Notes: a model not told the origin generated them from the sequence alone. DNA of 64,000 bases from Brevibacterium marinum (GCF_011927955.1 NZ_JAATJN010000001.1:4030001-4094000); one strand, 5' to 3'; counted from the first letter of the stretch, positions 8,248-17,732 are shown. Translations and numbers: made by a program.

Positions 8248-9962
8248 CGGGTCACCGCATTCCGGTAGGCCTTCGCTGATGCGTCCACGGCGGATGCGTC
8301 CGCGGCGGCGAGGAGTTCGGCGTGCCCTCCGACGAGGACGGGGCCGGTGGTGGGCACGAAAACGACGGAATCGGCAGCGGCGAGGAAAGCCGGTGCGCTG
8401 GTGAAGACGATGGTGGCCGCTGACTCGCGGGAGGTGCGCAGGTCCTTGAGCCCCGCCGAGATCCGTGCTTCGGTGACGGCGTCGACGGCGGTGGTCGGTT
8501 CGTGGAGGACGAGGAGCCGGGGATCGGCGTGCAGCGCCCGGGCCAGGGCCACGCGCTGACGCTGTCCTCCGGAGAGGTTGCCGCCGAGCTCCTGGATCCG
8601 GTGGTCGAGTCCGGCGTCGACGAGGCCGAGGAGCTCGTCGGCGCCCGAGGCGGCGAGCACCTCGGCGGTCACGGGAGCATCGTCGGTGCCCAGGATCATG
8701 GTGATGTTCGAGCGGATCGTGCCTTCGAACAGGTCGACCGTGTGCGGTGAGACGATCATCTGGTCGGGTCCGGTGCCGCGGGCATGGGTGGCCAGGGCCG
8801 CGAGCAGCTCGGTCTCCGACTCGGGGTCTTCGGCGACGATGCAGGTCAACGCCCCGAAGGCGGTGGTGAAGTCGACCGTGCGTTCCTCCCCCACTGCCCA
8901 GCTGCGGACGCCGACTGCTTCTTCGGAGAAGTCGATGGTCGGCGCCGGGGCGGTGGTCCGGGCCTGCGATGTCGCTGCTGTCGGGATAGGAGCATCCGCC
9001 TCGTCGATGTCGGTCAGCAGCTGGGAGATCCGCTGGGCTGCGCCGTGGGATTGGGCGAAGAGGCCGACGATCTCGGCCAGGGCGCGCATGGGTTCGGTGA
9101 GGAAGGCGGTCATGCCGAGGATGCCGATGAGTGCGCCGACGCTCATCTGTCCCTCGAGGAGGCGAAGGCCTGCGACGATGAGGACGATCGCGAGGACGAC
9201 CGACATGACCAGCGCCCCGAGGCCCGCGAGCCGTCCGGTCCGCTCACCTGTGGCGATGCCGGCGTCGGCGGCTTCGTCCGAGGTGTGACGGTAGCGGCGC
9301 ACGGACCAGGGCTCGCCGCCCATGGCCTTGATCACGCGCAGGCCGTGCATGAGGTCGGAGGCCGAACGGCCTGCTCTGGCCACCGCTTCGAGCTGGGCGC
9401 TCGCCTTGGCGGACACCGAGCGGCTGGGCAGGGCGACGATGAGCAGGCCGATGGGCACGGCGATGAGGACGACGAGACCGGTCACGGGGTCCGCGATGAG
9501 GAGGAAGACTGCGGCGGCGATCATCCCGAGGACGGAGGCGATGCCCCGCCCCAGCTGCGCGAAGGACTGGGCTGCCGTGTCCGCGTCCGCCGAAGCGATC
9601 GACAGGACCTCGCCGGAGGCCCGGTCGGGAGGCAGGTTCGCCGAGGTGAGCGCGGCGTGGGTGAGCTCGACGCGCAGTGCGTGTGCTTCGTGTTCGCGGG
9701 CGGCGTTGCAGAATCGGGCACCGAAGCGATAGCCGAGGCTGAGGAGAGTGAACAGCAGACCGATGCCGATGATGGAGGCGATGAGCATCGGCAGGGACAG
9801 CGGGATGATCGCGGCGTCGACGACGATGCCGATGGCCACGGGCACGATCGCTTCGCAGACCTGCCAGATCGACATGGTGATGACGCCGGGGAGCAGGAGG
9901 CCGAGGCGGCGTCGGGCGGCTCTGCGGAGGAGAATCGAACCTGATGAGGGAGTCTGCGACAC
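8244..9962 (-). CDS. ABC exporter half-transporter with degenerate Walker A
   Basis: 572 residues, with six membrane helices and an ATPase domain. The signature is perfect (NLSGGQRQRVALARAL). Three catalytic elements are lost: the P-loop is replaced by a stretch reading IVAEDPESETE, Walker B reads LLVLHEP (Asp to His, Glu kept), and the H-loop His is missing (VFTSAPAF). It is the first gene of the two-gene operon. Read with its partner, its LSGGQ completes the partner's active site while its own site cannot hydrolyse ATP. A GTG start is used, probably leaderless. Confidence 0.92.
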   Translation of the reverse strand: MSQTPSSGSILLRRAARRRLGLLLPGVITMSIWQVCEAIVPVAIGIVVDAAIIPLSLPMLIASIIGIGLLFTLLSLGYRFGARFCNAAREHEAHALRVELTHAALTSANLPPDRASGEVLSIASADADTAAQSFAQLGRGIASVLGMIAAAVFLLIADPVTGLVVLIAVPIGLLIVALPSRSVSAKASAQLEAVARAGRSASDLMHGLRVIKAMGGEPWSVRRYRHTSDEAADAGIATGERTGRLAGLGALVMSVVLAIVLIVAGLRLLEGQMSVGALIGILGMTAFLTEPMRALAEIVGLFAQSHGAAQRISQLLTDIDEADAPIPTAATSQARTTAPAPTIDFSEEAVGVRSWAVGEERTVDFTTAFGALTCIVAEDPESETELLAALATHARGTGPDQMIVSPHTVDLFEGTIRSNITMILGTDDAPVTAEVLAASGADELLGLVDAGLDHRIQELGGNLSGGQRQRVALARALHADPRLLVLHEPTTAVDAVTEARISAGLKDLRTSRESAATIVFTSAPAFLAAADSVVFVPTTGPVLVGGHAELLAAADASAVDASAKAYRNAVTR

Positions 9963-9969
9963 GAAGGCT

Positions 9970-9975
9970 ACCCTA
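9970..9975 (-). promoter_or_regulatory. -10 box of a leaderless promoter for the ABC operon
   Basis: TAGGGT on the minus strand, 7 nt before the GTG at 9962. No Shine-Dalgarno sequence is present between them. It is divergent from the SDR promoter 38 bp away. Confidence 0.5.
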
Positions 9976-10012
9976 ACATTATGCGATCGGTCGCGAGGGT
10001 CGCGCTTGGGTT

Positions 10013-10018
10013 TACGAT
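10013..10018 (+). promoter_or_regulatory. -10 box of a leaderless promoter for the SDR gene
   Basis: TACGAT, then 6 nt, then the ATG at 10025. No ribosome site is present. Confidence 0.55.
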
Positions 10019-10024
10019 GGCTTC

Positions 10025-10912
10025 ATGGGCACCAGGCTCGATGACAAGATCTCGTCCGCGGCCGACCGCACCATCGTCATCACCGGTGGCAACAGCGGAA
10101 TCGGTCGGGCGGCGGCTGCAATGCTGGCCGGCATGGACGCTCGAGTGGTGCTTACCGTGCGCGACCTCGACAAGGGGCGGTCTGCGGCCGAGACGATGCG
10201 CGGCCCCGTGGACGTTCGTCGGCTCGATCTCGCCGACCTCGCCTCCGTGCGCGCCTTCGCTGAGGAATTCACCGACCCGATCAATATCCTCATCAACAAC
10301 GCCGGGATCATGACGCCACCGTTCGGGCACACCGCTGACGGGTTCGAGTCACAGTTCGGGACGAACCACCTCGGCCATTTCGCTCTCACCAATCTGCTGC
10401 TGCCGCAGATCCGCGATCGCGTCGTCACCGTCTCCTCGATCGGACACCGAACCGGCACGATCGACTTCGACGATCTCGACTGGGAGCGCAGAGCGTACAG
10501 GCCGATGGCTGCGTACGGGCAGTCGAAGCTCGCCAATCTGCTCTTCACCTCCGAACTGCAGCGACGGCTCACCGAGGTGTCCGCCCCCGTCATCGCGACT
10601 GCGGCCCATCCGGGTCTGGCGGCGACGAACCTGTACCAGCGGGAGGGAAGTCGCGTGCTCGCTTCCGTCACCGAGGCGGTGATCGGGCTGATCTCGCAAA
10701 GTGAGACTCAAGGGTCCCTGCCGACGCTGTGTGCGGCCACCGCTGACATTCCGGGCAACAGCTATGTCGGTCCGGGCAGCTTCTGGCAGACCCGGGGCGA
10801 GCCGAAACTCGTCGGTCGGTCCGCTGCAGCCGAGGACGCCGAGGTGGCTCGGCGTCTGTGGACGGTGTCCGAGGAGCTGACCGGGGTGGAGTTTCCTCTA
10901 TCGACCCTGTGA
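10025..10912 (+). CDS. Short-chain dehydrogenase/reductase (retinol dehydrogenase-like)
   Basis: 295 residues. The Rossmann motif TGGNSGIG (20-27), NNAG (91-94) and the catalytic set Ser138, Tyr164 and Lys168 (YGQSK) are all present, so it should be an active NAD(P)H oxidoreductase. The overall pattern ([26 protein letters not shown]) is that of the retinol-dehydrogenase/WWOX-like branch. The substrate is unknown. It has no RBS and is probably leaderless. The amidohydrolase begins 29 bp downstream from its own promoter. Confidence 0.9.
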   Translation: MGTRLDDKISSAADRTIVITGGNSGIGRAAAAMLAGMDARVVLTVRDLDKGRSAAETMRGPVDVRRLDLADLASVRAFAEEFTDPINILINNAGIMTPPFGHTADGFESQFGTNHLGHFALTNLLLPQIRDRVVTVSSIGHRTGTIDFDDLDWERRAYRPMAAYGQSKLANLLFTSELQRRLTEVSAPVIATAAHPGLAATNLYQREGSRVLASVTEAVIGLISQSETQGSLPTLCAATADIPGNSYVGPGSFWQTRGEPKLVGRSAAAEDAEVARRLWTVSEELTGVEFPLSTL

Positions 10913-10929
10913 CACCCCGCGCAGTTCTG

Positions 10930-10935
10930 TACAGT
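10930..10935 (+). promoter_or_regulatory. -10 box of a leaderless promoter for the amidohydrolase
   Basis: TACAGT followed by 6 nt and the ATG at 10942. The same geometry is seen at 10013. It decides the start against the longer upstream-extended frame at 10858. Confidence 0.55.
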
Positions 10936-10941
10936 GACGAG

Positions 10942-12009
10942 ATGACTGCACTGCACAACATCCGTCTGGTCGACAGCGGCTGGGCCGACGAGCCCGTCGA
11001 CATCGAGTTCTCCGACACGATCACCTCGATCCGCCCTGCCGCGGAGCCCGAAACCGAACCGAGCCGGCTCCTGCTCCCCGGCCTCATCGACACCCACGTC
11101 CACCTCGGGGATCGGGAGAGACTGGTGACTGCTCGGCGTTCGGGCCTGACGACCGTTGTCGATCTGGGCACACATCCCGATTCCCGCGTGCACGAATTGC
11201 GGGCGGACGCCGAGCTTCCGTCGATCCTCAGCGCCGGATCCGCCGCCTCGGCGCCGGGCAGCACTCAGATCGAAATGATGGGCAACCCCGAAGAATCCGG
11301 AGTCTCGGATCCGGCCGACGCCGCGAGATTCCTCGACTGGAGGGTCGCAAACGGTGTCGATGTCATCAAGATCATCGCCGAGGACCCGGACGCCACCGAG
11401 GTTCCCGCACTCGACATCCCCACGTTGACGGCACTGGTCGACGGGGCGCATTCGCGTGGACTTCTGAGCGTCGCCCACGTCGTCACCGCCGCGGCCTTCG
11501 ACCGGGGCCTCGATGCCGGCGTCGACATCCTCACCCACGCCCCCATCGATCGGCCGCTCGAAGACCGCACGCTCGCTCGGATGGAGGAACAGGGCACCAT
11601 CGTCTCCCCGACGCTCGTGATGATGCGCGCCATCGCCGACGCCCGCCTCGGTGAGCATGCCGATGCCGCCTTCGAGGTGGCGCTGAACAACGTCCGCGCC
11701 ATGATCGAATCGGGGATCACCGTCATCGCCGGCACCGACGCCAACGAGACCCCGTTCGCCCCGGTCGCCCACGGACCCTCGCTGCACGACGAGATCGCCT
11801 ACCTCGTCGAGGCCGGGATGACGACTGCCGAGGCGCTGTGTGCCGCTACGAGTTCGGCCGCCGAGGCGCTCGAACTGGGGGACCGTGGGCGGATCGTCGA
11901 GGGTGCGCGCGCCGATCTCATCCTTGTCCACGGTGATCCGCTCACCGATCTCTCGGTGCTGCGCTCCCCCGCCGAGGTGTGGTCCGGCGGGCGTCGCCTC
12001 GTGACCTGA
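10942..12009 (+). CDS. Amidohydrolase family protein
   Basis: 355 residues of the metal-dependent hydrolase superfamily. The first metal motif is PGLIDTHVHLGD (about 49-60). A carbamylated-Lys-type strand (DVIKIIAED), later His residues (LLSVAHVVT, DILTHAPID) and the final Asp in VIAGTDAN follow in order. A C-terminal composite domain (EGARADLILVHGDPL) matches imidazolonepropionase/aryldialkylphosphatase-like members. It probably hydrolyses a cyclic amide or ester. The frame is open 28 codons upstream, but the leaderless promoter fixes this start. Confidence 0.87.
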   Translation: MTALHNIRLVDSGWADEPVDIEFSDTITSIRPAAEPETEPSRLLLPGLIDTHVHLGDRERLVTARRSGLTTVVDLGTHPDSRVHELRADAELPSILSAGSAASAPGSTQIEMMGNPEESGVSDPADAARFLDWRVANGVDVIKIIAEDPDATEVPALDIPTLTALVDGAHSRGLLSVAHVVTAAAFDRGLDAGVDILTHAPIDRPLEDRTLARMEEQGTIVSPTLVMMRAIADARLGEHADAAFEVALNNVRAMIESGITVIAGTDANETPFAPVAHGPSLHDEIAYLVEAGMTTAEALCAATSSAAEALELGDRGRIVEGARADLILVHGDPLTDLSVLRSPAEVWSGGRRLVT

Positions 12010-12015
12010 CCGCGA

Positions 12016-13206
12016 CTATCTGAAGGCCTGTTCGCCGGTGATGTGACGGCCCAGGATGAGGGTGTGGACCTCATCGGTGCCTTCGTAGGTGCGCACGGAT
12101 TCGAGGTTGTTCGCATGCCGCAGCGGTGAGTACTCGAGGGTGATCCCGTTGCCGCCGAGCATGGCCCTCGCCTCTCGGCAGATGGCGATCGCCTCACGGC
12201 AGTTGTTGAGCTTCCCGACCGAGATCTGGACCGGGTCGAGTGTTCCCGCGTCTTTGAGCCTGCCGGTCTGGAGCGCCAGTAGGATGCCCTTCTGGATCTC
12301 GAGGACCATGTTCACCAGCTTCTCCTGGGTGATCTGGTATCCGGCGAGCGGTTTGTCGAACTGGAGGCGCTCTTGGGAGTATTTCAGCACCACCTCGTAG
12401 GAGTCGCGGGCGGCCCCCATCGCACCCCACATGATTCCGTAGCGGGCCTCATTGAGGCAGGAGAACGGCCCTTTCAGCCCTGTGGCATCAGGTAGGACCG
12501 CCTCGGCGGGAAGGTGGACATCGTCCATGTCGATGTCGCACTGGATGGAGGCGCGCATCGAGAGCTTCTGCTCGATCGGGGTCGCGGTGAATCCGGCCGT
12601 GTCGGTGGGGACGAGGAACCCGCGGATGCCTTCGTCGGCGGCGGCCCAGATGACGGCGACATCGGCGATGGAGGCCATGCCGATCCACCGTTTGGCCCCG
12701 TTGAGGACCCACGAGCCGTCGTCGTTGCGTGTCGCGGTGGTGGCCATGGAACCGGGATCGGAGCCGGCGGTCGGTTCGGTCAGGCCGAAGCAGCCGATGA
12801 CCTCACCTGCGGCCATGCCGGGCAGGTACCGGTTCTTCTGCTCTTCGGAGCCGAATTTGTGGATCGCGGACATGGCCAGCGAGCCCTGCACGGACACGAA
12901 CGTGCGGAGACCGGAGTCTCCGGCTTCGAGTTCGAGTGCGGCGAGGCCGTATTCGACGGCCGAGCGGCCCGGGCAGCCGTAGCCGTCGAGGTGCATGCCC
13001 AGCAGCCCGAGTTCACCCATCTCGGCCGCGATCTCACGGGGGAAGACCGCGCTCTCGTACCAGTCGGCGATGTTCGGGCGAATCCGTGCATCGACGAAGG
13101 CGCGGACGCTGTCGCGGAGGTCGAGTTCGGCCTCGCTGAAGAGTCCATCGAGGTCGAGGAGGTCGGATTTGTCGAGGTCGGAGGTGTCTCGTGCGCGGGT
13201 GGTCAT
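12016..13206 (-). CDS. gcdH: Acyl-CoA dehydrogenase, glutaryl-CoA dehydrogenase type
   Basis: 396-residue FAD enzyme expected to oxidise and decarboxylate glutaryl-CoA to crotonyl-CoA. The FAD segment reads CFGLTEPTAGSDPGSM, and the family-typical NEARYGIMWGAMGAA is present. The C-terminal RTYEGTDEVHTLILGR contains the catalytic base Glu375. The frame is open much further upstream, but ATG 13206 has AGGAG 7 nt before it and starts 1 nt after the CoA-transferase stop. It is the last gene of a four-gene operon (symporter, large acyl-CoA dehydrogenase, CoA-transferase, this gene). Confidence 0.88.
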   Translation of the reverse strand: MTTRARDTSDLDKSDLLDLDGLFSEAELDLRDSVRAFVDARIRPNIADWYESAVFPREIAAEMGELGLLGMHLDGYGCPGRSAVEYGLAALELEAGDSGLRTFVSVQGSLAMSAIHKFGSEEQKNRYLPGMAAGEVIGCFGLTEPTAGSDPGSMATTATRNDDGSWVLNGAKRWIGMASIADVAVIWAAADEGIRGFLVPTDTAGFTATPIEQKLSMRASIQCDIDMDDVHLPAEAVLPDATGLKGPFSCLNEARYGIMWGAMGAARDSYEVVLKYSQERLQFDKPLAGYQITQEKLVNMVLEIQKGILLALQTGRLKDAGTLDPVQISVGKLNNCREAIAICREARAMLGGNGITLEYSPLRHANNLESVRTYEGTDEVHTLILGRHITGEQAFR

Positions 13207-13207
13207 G

Positions 13208-14416
13208 TCATGCTCCTGGTGGCGTTGGGGTCGGCGGGTCTTCGACGCCGAGGATGTCGTCCGTGTCGGCTCCGAGTTCCGGCGGCGCGGAGCGCACGGG
13301 TGGGCGGACGCCGTTGAAGTTGACGGGGAACGCCACCTGCCGCATCGGCCCGGCACTGGGGTGATCGACGGTCTGGACCATGCCCAGGGCCTCGGTCTGC
13401 GGGTCGGCGTAGACCTCGTCGAGGTGTTTGATCGGTGCGGCGGGCACGCCTGCTTCCGAGAATTTCGCGCACCAGTTCTCAACGGTGTTCGTGCGCAGGG
13501 TCCTCGAGAGTTCTGCCTCGACGAGTTCGCGGTGGGCCACGCGCCCCCGATTCTCCTGCAGCCGGTCGTCGACGGCGAGATCGGGCCGCTCGATCTGGGT
13601 GCACAGCTTCTGCCACAGGGAGTCGTTGCCGATGGCGATGACGAAGTAGTCGTCGGCGGCCGGGTACGCCTGATAGGGCACGAGGTTCGGGTGGCCGGAT
13701 CCCAGGGCATGAGGGCGGTTGCCGTCGGCGAAGTAGTTCGTCGCCCAGTTCACGTGCAGCGCCAACTGCCCTTCGTAGAGTGAGGTGGTCAGGTACTGGC
13801 CTCTGCCGGTGCGGCTGCGTTCGAACAGTGCCGAGACGATGCCGATGATCCCGAACAGTCCCGCGCCGAGGTCGCCCATCGCGAATCCGGCCTTCATCGG
13901 CGGCCCCTCGGCCTCACCGGTCAAGGACATGAGTCCGCCGCGCGCTTGGGCGACCATGTCGTAGCCGGGTTCGTCCCGCAGCGGGCCGTCGTCACCGAAG
14001 GCCGAGATGTGCAGGACCACGAGATGCGGAAACCTGGCGGCCAGCTCCTGGTAGTCGAAGATCTGCTGCAGGGAGCTGCCGGGCCGGAAGTTCTCCACGA
14101 TTACGTCGGCCCCGGCGAGGAGCTCATAGACCTGCGCCTGACCGTGGTCGGATTTGAGGTCGATGGTCACCGACTTCTTGCCGTGGTTGGCGGCGTGGAA
14201 ATAGGTGGCATCGGCCCCTAAGGTAGGTGGGCCCCAGGCCCGTGTCGGGTCGCCGCCTTCCGGGTGCTCGACCTTGATGACCTCGGCTCCGAGGTCGGCC
14301 AGCGACATCGTCGCATAGGGTCCGGCGAGGATCTTCGACAGATCGATGACGCGTACTCCGGTCAGCGGCCCGGTGAAGGAGTCGGCGGCTGGGTCGGCTG
14401 TGTCGGTGGTGGTCAT
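13208..14416 (-). CDS. CaiB/BaiF family CoA-transferase, probably acting on glutarate
   Basis: 402-residue family III CoA-transferase. The N-terminus GVRVIDLSKILAGPYATMSLADLGAEVIKVE is diagnostic, and the catalytic Asp is Asp153 in GYDMVAQARGG. Such enzymes move CoA from succinyl-CoA or another donor to an acid. Immediately beside glutaryl-CoA dehydrogenase, the best guess is succinyl-CoA:glutarate CoA-transferase (SUGCT-like). This substrate assignment is from context only. It lies 26 bp after the large acyl-CoA dehydrogenase. Confidence 0.88.
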   Translation of the reverse strand: MTTTDTADPAADSFTGPLTGVRVIDLSKILAGPYATMSLADLGAEVIKVEHPEGGDPTRAWGPPTLGADATYFHAANHGKKSVTIDLKSDHGQAQVYELLAGADVIVENFRPGSSLQQIFDYQELAARFPHLVVLHISAFGDDGPLRDEPGYDMVAQARGGLMSLTGEAEGPPMKAGFAMGDLGAGLFGIIGIVSALFERSRTGRGQYLTTSLYEGQLALHVNWATNYFADGNRPHALGSGHPNLVPYQAYPAADDYFVIAIGNDSLWQKLCTQIERPDLAVDDRLQENRGRVAHRELVEAELSRTLRTNTVENWCAKFSEAGVPAAPIKHLDEVYADPQTEALGMVQTVDHPSAGPMRQVAFPVNFNGVRPPVRSAPPELGADTDDILGVEDPPTPTPPGA

Positions 14417-14442
14417 GTGATGCTCCGGTCGTCGATGTGGCT

Positions 14443-16155
14443 TCAGGCCACGGGGGCAGGTGTTGAGGCGGCATCGGTCGAGACGGCGTCGCGGATCATG
14501 CTTGCCCCGTCGACGATGTCCTCGAAATGGGCGAGTGTGTCGACCACGACGGCTTCGTCACCTGTGAGGGTGCTGCCGATGAAGGCCCTGGCAACGAGCA
14601 GCTTGCGGAAGTTGCCGTCGCGGGTGACCTCGGAATCGGCCTGTTCGAGCAGCAGGGAAGCCATGATCAGTTGTGCCAGATCATCGGCGTAATAGCCGAT
14701 GAGGGCCTCGGCGGCATCCGCCTCGGCGCTCAGGATCGCGTCACCGCGGTCGACGATCGCCGTCCACCGGGTCAGGAGCTCACGGATCTCGGGGCCCGCC
14801 TCGGCGAGGGTGACGGTGTTCAGCTTCGCAGTCATCGTCTGGGCCAGGAGGCGGTGGGTGTTCTGTCTGCGCATGCAGCGCAGGACGTCGAGGGCGATGA
14901 CGTTGGTCGAGCCCTCCCAGATGGAGCCGAGGTGGGAGTCACGGACGAGCCTGGCATCGGGCCACTCCTCGATGTAGCCCCGACCGCCGCGGACCTCGAG
15001 GGCCTCGCCGGTGACGAACCGGGCGCGCTTGCAGATATAGTGCTTGGCCAGCGGGGTGAGCACGCGGATCTGCGCAGCGGCGTCAGCGTCTCCGCCGTCG
15101 GCGCTCTGGAGCATGTCACCGGCGCAGAAGACGAGTCCGAGTGCGGCTTCGGCCTCGGCCTGCAGGGGCAGCAGCGTCCTGCGCATCAAGGGTGCTTCGA
15201 TGAGGGGCTTGCCGAAGACGACGCGCTGCCGGGCATGGGCGAGCGCCTCGTTGATCGAGCGGCGCATGAGCGCGGTGGCGCGCATGGCATTCGACAGGCG
15301 GGAGGTGTTGACCATCTCCGCCATCTGCCGGAAACCGCGCTCGAGCTGACCGACCTGGACGGCGTAGGCGCCGTCGAGGGTGACCTCGCCGCTGGGCATC
15401 GACCTGGTGCCGAGCTTGTCCTTGAGGCGGTCGATGACATAGGAGTTCTTCGTTCCGTCCGGACGGAGCTTGGGCAGCATGAACAGGCCGACACCGCGGG
15501 TGGACTCGTCCCCTCCGGGGAACCGGGCAAGGGTGAGGATGATGTCCGCGTCGGGGTTCGAGGCGAACCATTTGCGTCCCGACAGTGCCCAGTTCTCACC
15601 CTCGCGTTCGGCCACGGTCGACGTCTGGGAGATGTCGGTCCCCGCCTGGATCTCGGTCATGAACATCGCACCGGTGAACCGACGGTCGGGATCGGTCGAG
15701 ATCAGCCGCTCGATCGCCTCGGCGATCTGCTCACCTTCACCGAACTTCCGCAGGGTTCGGGCGGCGGCGTCGGTCATCGACACCGGGCAGGCCAGACCGA
15801 ATTCGGCCTGGACGAAGACGTAGGACAGGATGTACTTCACCAGGTGAGGGGGCACATCGACCCAGCCGTGCAGTCCGCGATGGGACAGTGCCGAAAGCCC
15901 GTATTCCTCGTAGGCGGCCCTGACCAGCTGTTGGTAGCTGTGGTGGTAGTGGATCTCGTCGACCCGATCACCCTCCCGATCGAACTGGGACAGCGTCGGC
16001 GGATTCTTGTCCGCGATATCCGCCAGCGGGGCGAGCCTGTCGGCAGCATCGGCGCCGAGGGCGGAGAGGACAGGGGACAGCAGCTGCCGGTCGGCCGGGT
16101 CGAGGTAGGACTCGATGAGCGGCCGCAGAGCGGGGTCGAGGTCGACGTAATTCAT
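14443..16155 (-). CDS. Large acyl-CoA dehydrogenase with C-terminal extension
   Basis: 570 residues, about 180 longer than standard acyl-CoA dehydrogenases. The flavin segment is MFMTEIQAGTDISQTSTVA. The C-terminal active region GGRGYIEEWPDARLVRDS and IWEGSTNVIALDVLR is of the AidB/ACAD11-like kind, and a further 130-residue helical tail follows. It could oxidise a different acyl-CoA than the glutaryl-CoA dehydrogenase in the same operon. The start at 16155 has AAGGA 5 nt upstream; the frame is open upstream, but that part would be antisense to nothing recognisable. Confidence 0.85.
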   Translation of the reverse strand: MNYVDLDPALRPLIESYLDPADRQLLSPVLSALGADAADRLAPLADIADKNPPTLSQFDREGDRVDEIHYHHSYQQLVRAAYEEYGLSALSHRGLHGWVDVPPHLVKYILSYVFVQAEFGLACPVSMTDAAARTLRKFGEGEQIAEAIERLISTDPDRRFTGAMFMTEIQAGTDISQTSTVAEREGENWALSGRKWFASNPDADIILTLARFPGGDESTRGVGLFMLPKLRPDGTKNSYVIDRLKDKLGTRSMPSGEVTLDGAYAVQVGQLERGFRQMAEMVNTSRLSNAMRATALMRRSINEALAHARQRVVFGKPLIEAPLMRRTLLPLQAEAEAALGLVFCAGDMLQSADGGDADAAAQIRVLTPLAKHYICKRARFVTGEALEVRGGRGYIEEWPDARLVRDSHLGSIWEGSTNVIALDVLRCMRRQNTHRLLAQTMTAKLNTVTLAEAGPEIRELLTRWTAIVDRGDAILSAEADAAEALIGYYADDLAQLIMASLLLEQADSEVTRDGNFRKLLVARAFIGSTLTGDEAVVVDTLAHFEDIVDGASMIRDAVSTDAASTPAPVA

Positions 16156-16187
16156 GGTTCCTTCTTCTGTGGTCGTGTGGGTGCGAC

Positions 16188-17567
16188 TCAGCGCACCGCA
16201 GTGGATTCGGGGGTCGCCTCGGCGCGGTGCCCTGGCTCCCCTTCTCGGTCGGTCCAGGTCTTCCCGCGCAGCAGGAGGGACATGCACACGAGAGAGAGGA
16301 TGACGTAGCCGAGGCCGAGGCAGACGACGGTCCAGATCGAACCGGTTGCGCCCAGCAGGGCCTGGCTGAGGAAGGGCGCGGTGCCGGCGAACAATGCCGT
16401 CGAGACCTGGTAGGCCACGGAGATGCCGGTGTAGCGGATCATGGTGGGGAACAGCTGGGCGAGCACTCCGGCGAGCGCCGCGTAGTACATCGCATGCGGT
16501 GCGGTGGCCAGCACCATGCCGAGCATCGCCAAGCCGAAGTTTCCGGTCTGGATCAGCACGAACATCAACGGAAGCACCACCAGCTCGGGCAGCAGCATGG
16601 TGAGAACGGCCTTGCGGGGGTTGATCTTCGAGGTGAGGATGGCGCCGAAAGGCTGGATGATCACCTGGGCGATGAGGGCGACGGTGACGATCTGGAGGAA
16701 TTCGGTGCGGCCGAAGTCCAGATCGGTCGTTGCCCAGGACAGCGCGAAGGTGGTTTTGACGTAGGTGATCGCCACACCGGTGACGACCGCGCCGATGGCC
16801 AGCGAGACGACCTTCCAATGGTCGCGCAGCAGTTCGACGATCGGGGTGCGTTTCTGCGGTTCCTTCTGGGTCGCGGCGATCATCTCAGGGGATTCGGTGA
16901 TCTTGAGACGGATGTAGAGGCCGACGACGATGAGGATCGCCGAGGCGAGGAAGGGGATTCGCCAACCCCAGGCTCCGAAGTTCTCGGCACTCATGTAGGT
17001 CAGTCCGAGGAAGGCGACCGTGGCCAGCAGGTTGCCCACGGGTGAGCCCTGCTGGGCGAAGGCACCGTAGAGGATCTTCTTCCCCGGGGGCGCGAACTCG
17101 GTCGCGATGAGGACGGCGCCGCCCCATTCGCCGCCCATGGCCACGCCCTGGATGATGCGGAGGACGACGAGGAGGATGGGAGCGGTGAAGCCGATCTGCT
17201 CGTAGGTGGGGAGGAGCCCGACGCCGACGGTGGCCAGGCCCATGAGCAGGAGCGTGGTGATGACGGTGTTCTTGCGGCCGAATTTGTCGCCGAAGTGCCC
17301 GAAGACGATGCCGCCGAGAGGGCGTGCGATGAAGCCGACGGCAAAGGTGGCGAAGGCCGCCAGTGTACCCATCGCGGGGCTGACGTCTGGAAAGAAGAGC
17401 TTGCCCAGCACCAACGCCGAGGCGGTGCCGTAGATGTAGAAGTCGAACCATTCGATGGTGGTGCCGATGAAGGCTGCGGTCCCGGCCCGCCGTCCCTGCT
17501 TGGGGTCGATCGCCGGTGCCGGTGTCGCTTCCGTGTCCGGGATCGACGCTGATCCGTTGTTGCTCAT
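16188..17567 (-). CDS. MHS family MFS metabolite/proton symporter
   Basis: 459 residues, 12 membrane helices. The metabolite:H+ symporter subfamily is shown by GTTIEWFDFYIYGTASALV, ARPLGGIVFGHFGDKFGRKN, and RIIQGVAMGGEWGGAVLIATE. Members carry dicarboxylates, citrate, shikimate or betaines. As first gene of the glutarate-type operon it probably imports the pathway acid. ATG 17567 was chosen because the protein aligns from MSNNG; an in-frame ATG lies 15 codons upstream at 17612. The divergent LysR gene probably controls it. Confidence 0.9.
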   Translation of the reverse strand: MSNNGSASIPDTEATPAPAIDPKQGRRAGTAAFIGTTIEWFDFYIYGTASALVLGKLFFPDVSPAMGTLAAFATFAVGFIARPLGGIVFGHFGDKFGRKNTVITTLLLMGLATVGVGLLPTYEQIGFTAPILLVVLRIIQGVAMGGEWGGAVLIATEFAPPGKKILYGAFAQQGSPVGNLLATVAFLGLTYMSAENFGAWGWRIPFLASAILIVVGLYIRLKITESPEMIAATQKEPQKRTPIVELLRDHWKVVSLAIGAVVTGVAITYVKTTFALSWATTDLDFGRTEFLQIVTVALIAQVIIQPFGAILTSKINPRKAVLTMLLPELVVLPLMFVLIQTGNFGLAMLGMVLATAPHAMYYAALAGVLAQLFPTMIRYTGISVAYQVSTALFAGTAPFLSQALLGATGSIWTVVCLGLGYVILSLVCMSLLLRGKTWTDREGEPGHRAEATPESTAVR

Positions 17568-17624
17568 GTGGTCTCTCTTGTTCGGTGGTGTCTCGTGTGT
17601 GCCTGTCATCACTGTTCCACTTGT

Positions 17625-17703
17625 ATTACTCGGAGTCCAAGACGTAATCTCGAGGTTATTATTTGCGAATTCTTATCAATGGAGGTTCGGCGACATTACT
17701 CGG
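17625..17703. promoter_or_regulatory. Repeated and dyad motifs between MHS and LysR genes
   Basis: An AT-rich island in the divergent promoter region. ATTAC (17625-17629) faces GTAAT (17644-17648), forming an inverted repeat. The nonamer ATTACTCGG occurs at both 17625 and 17695. The layout suits a LysR recognition site upstream plus an activation site, but this is inference. Confidence 0.4.
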
Positions 17704-17732
17704 CCGCCGTCTTTCAACGGGAGGACCTCGGG

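Noticed and set aside
10858..10941. Longer N-terminus for the amidohydrolase.
   Set aside because: The extra 28 codons overlap the SDR end and lack a ribosome site, whereas the leaderless box before 10942 fits well.
14527..16308. A 593-codon open frame on the plus strand, and similar long frames opposite other genes (3179-4618, 8784-9944, 34905-36401, 50163-51875).
   Set aside because: They lie exactly antisense to well-recognised genes. They arise from GC-rich codon bias and encode low-complexity Gly/Asp/Arg-rich sequence with no family features.
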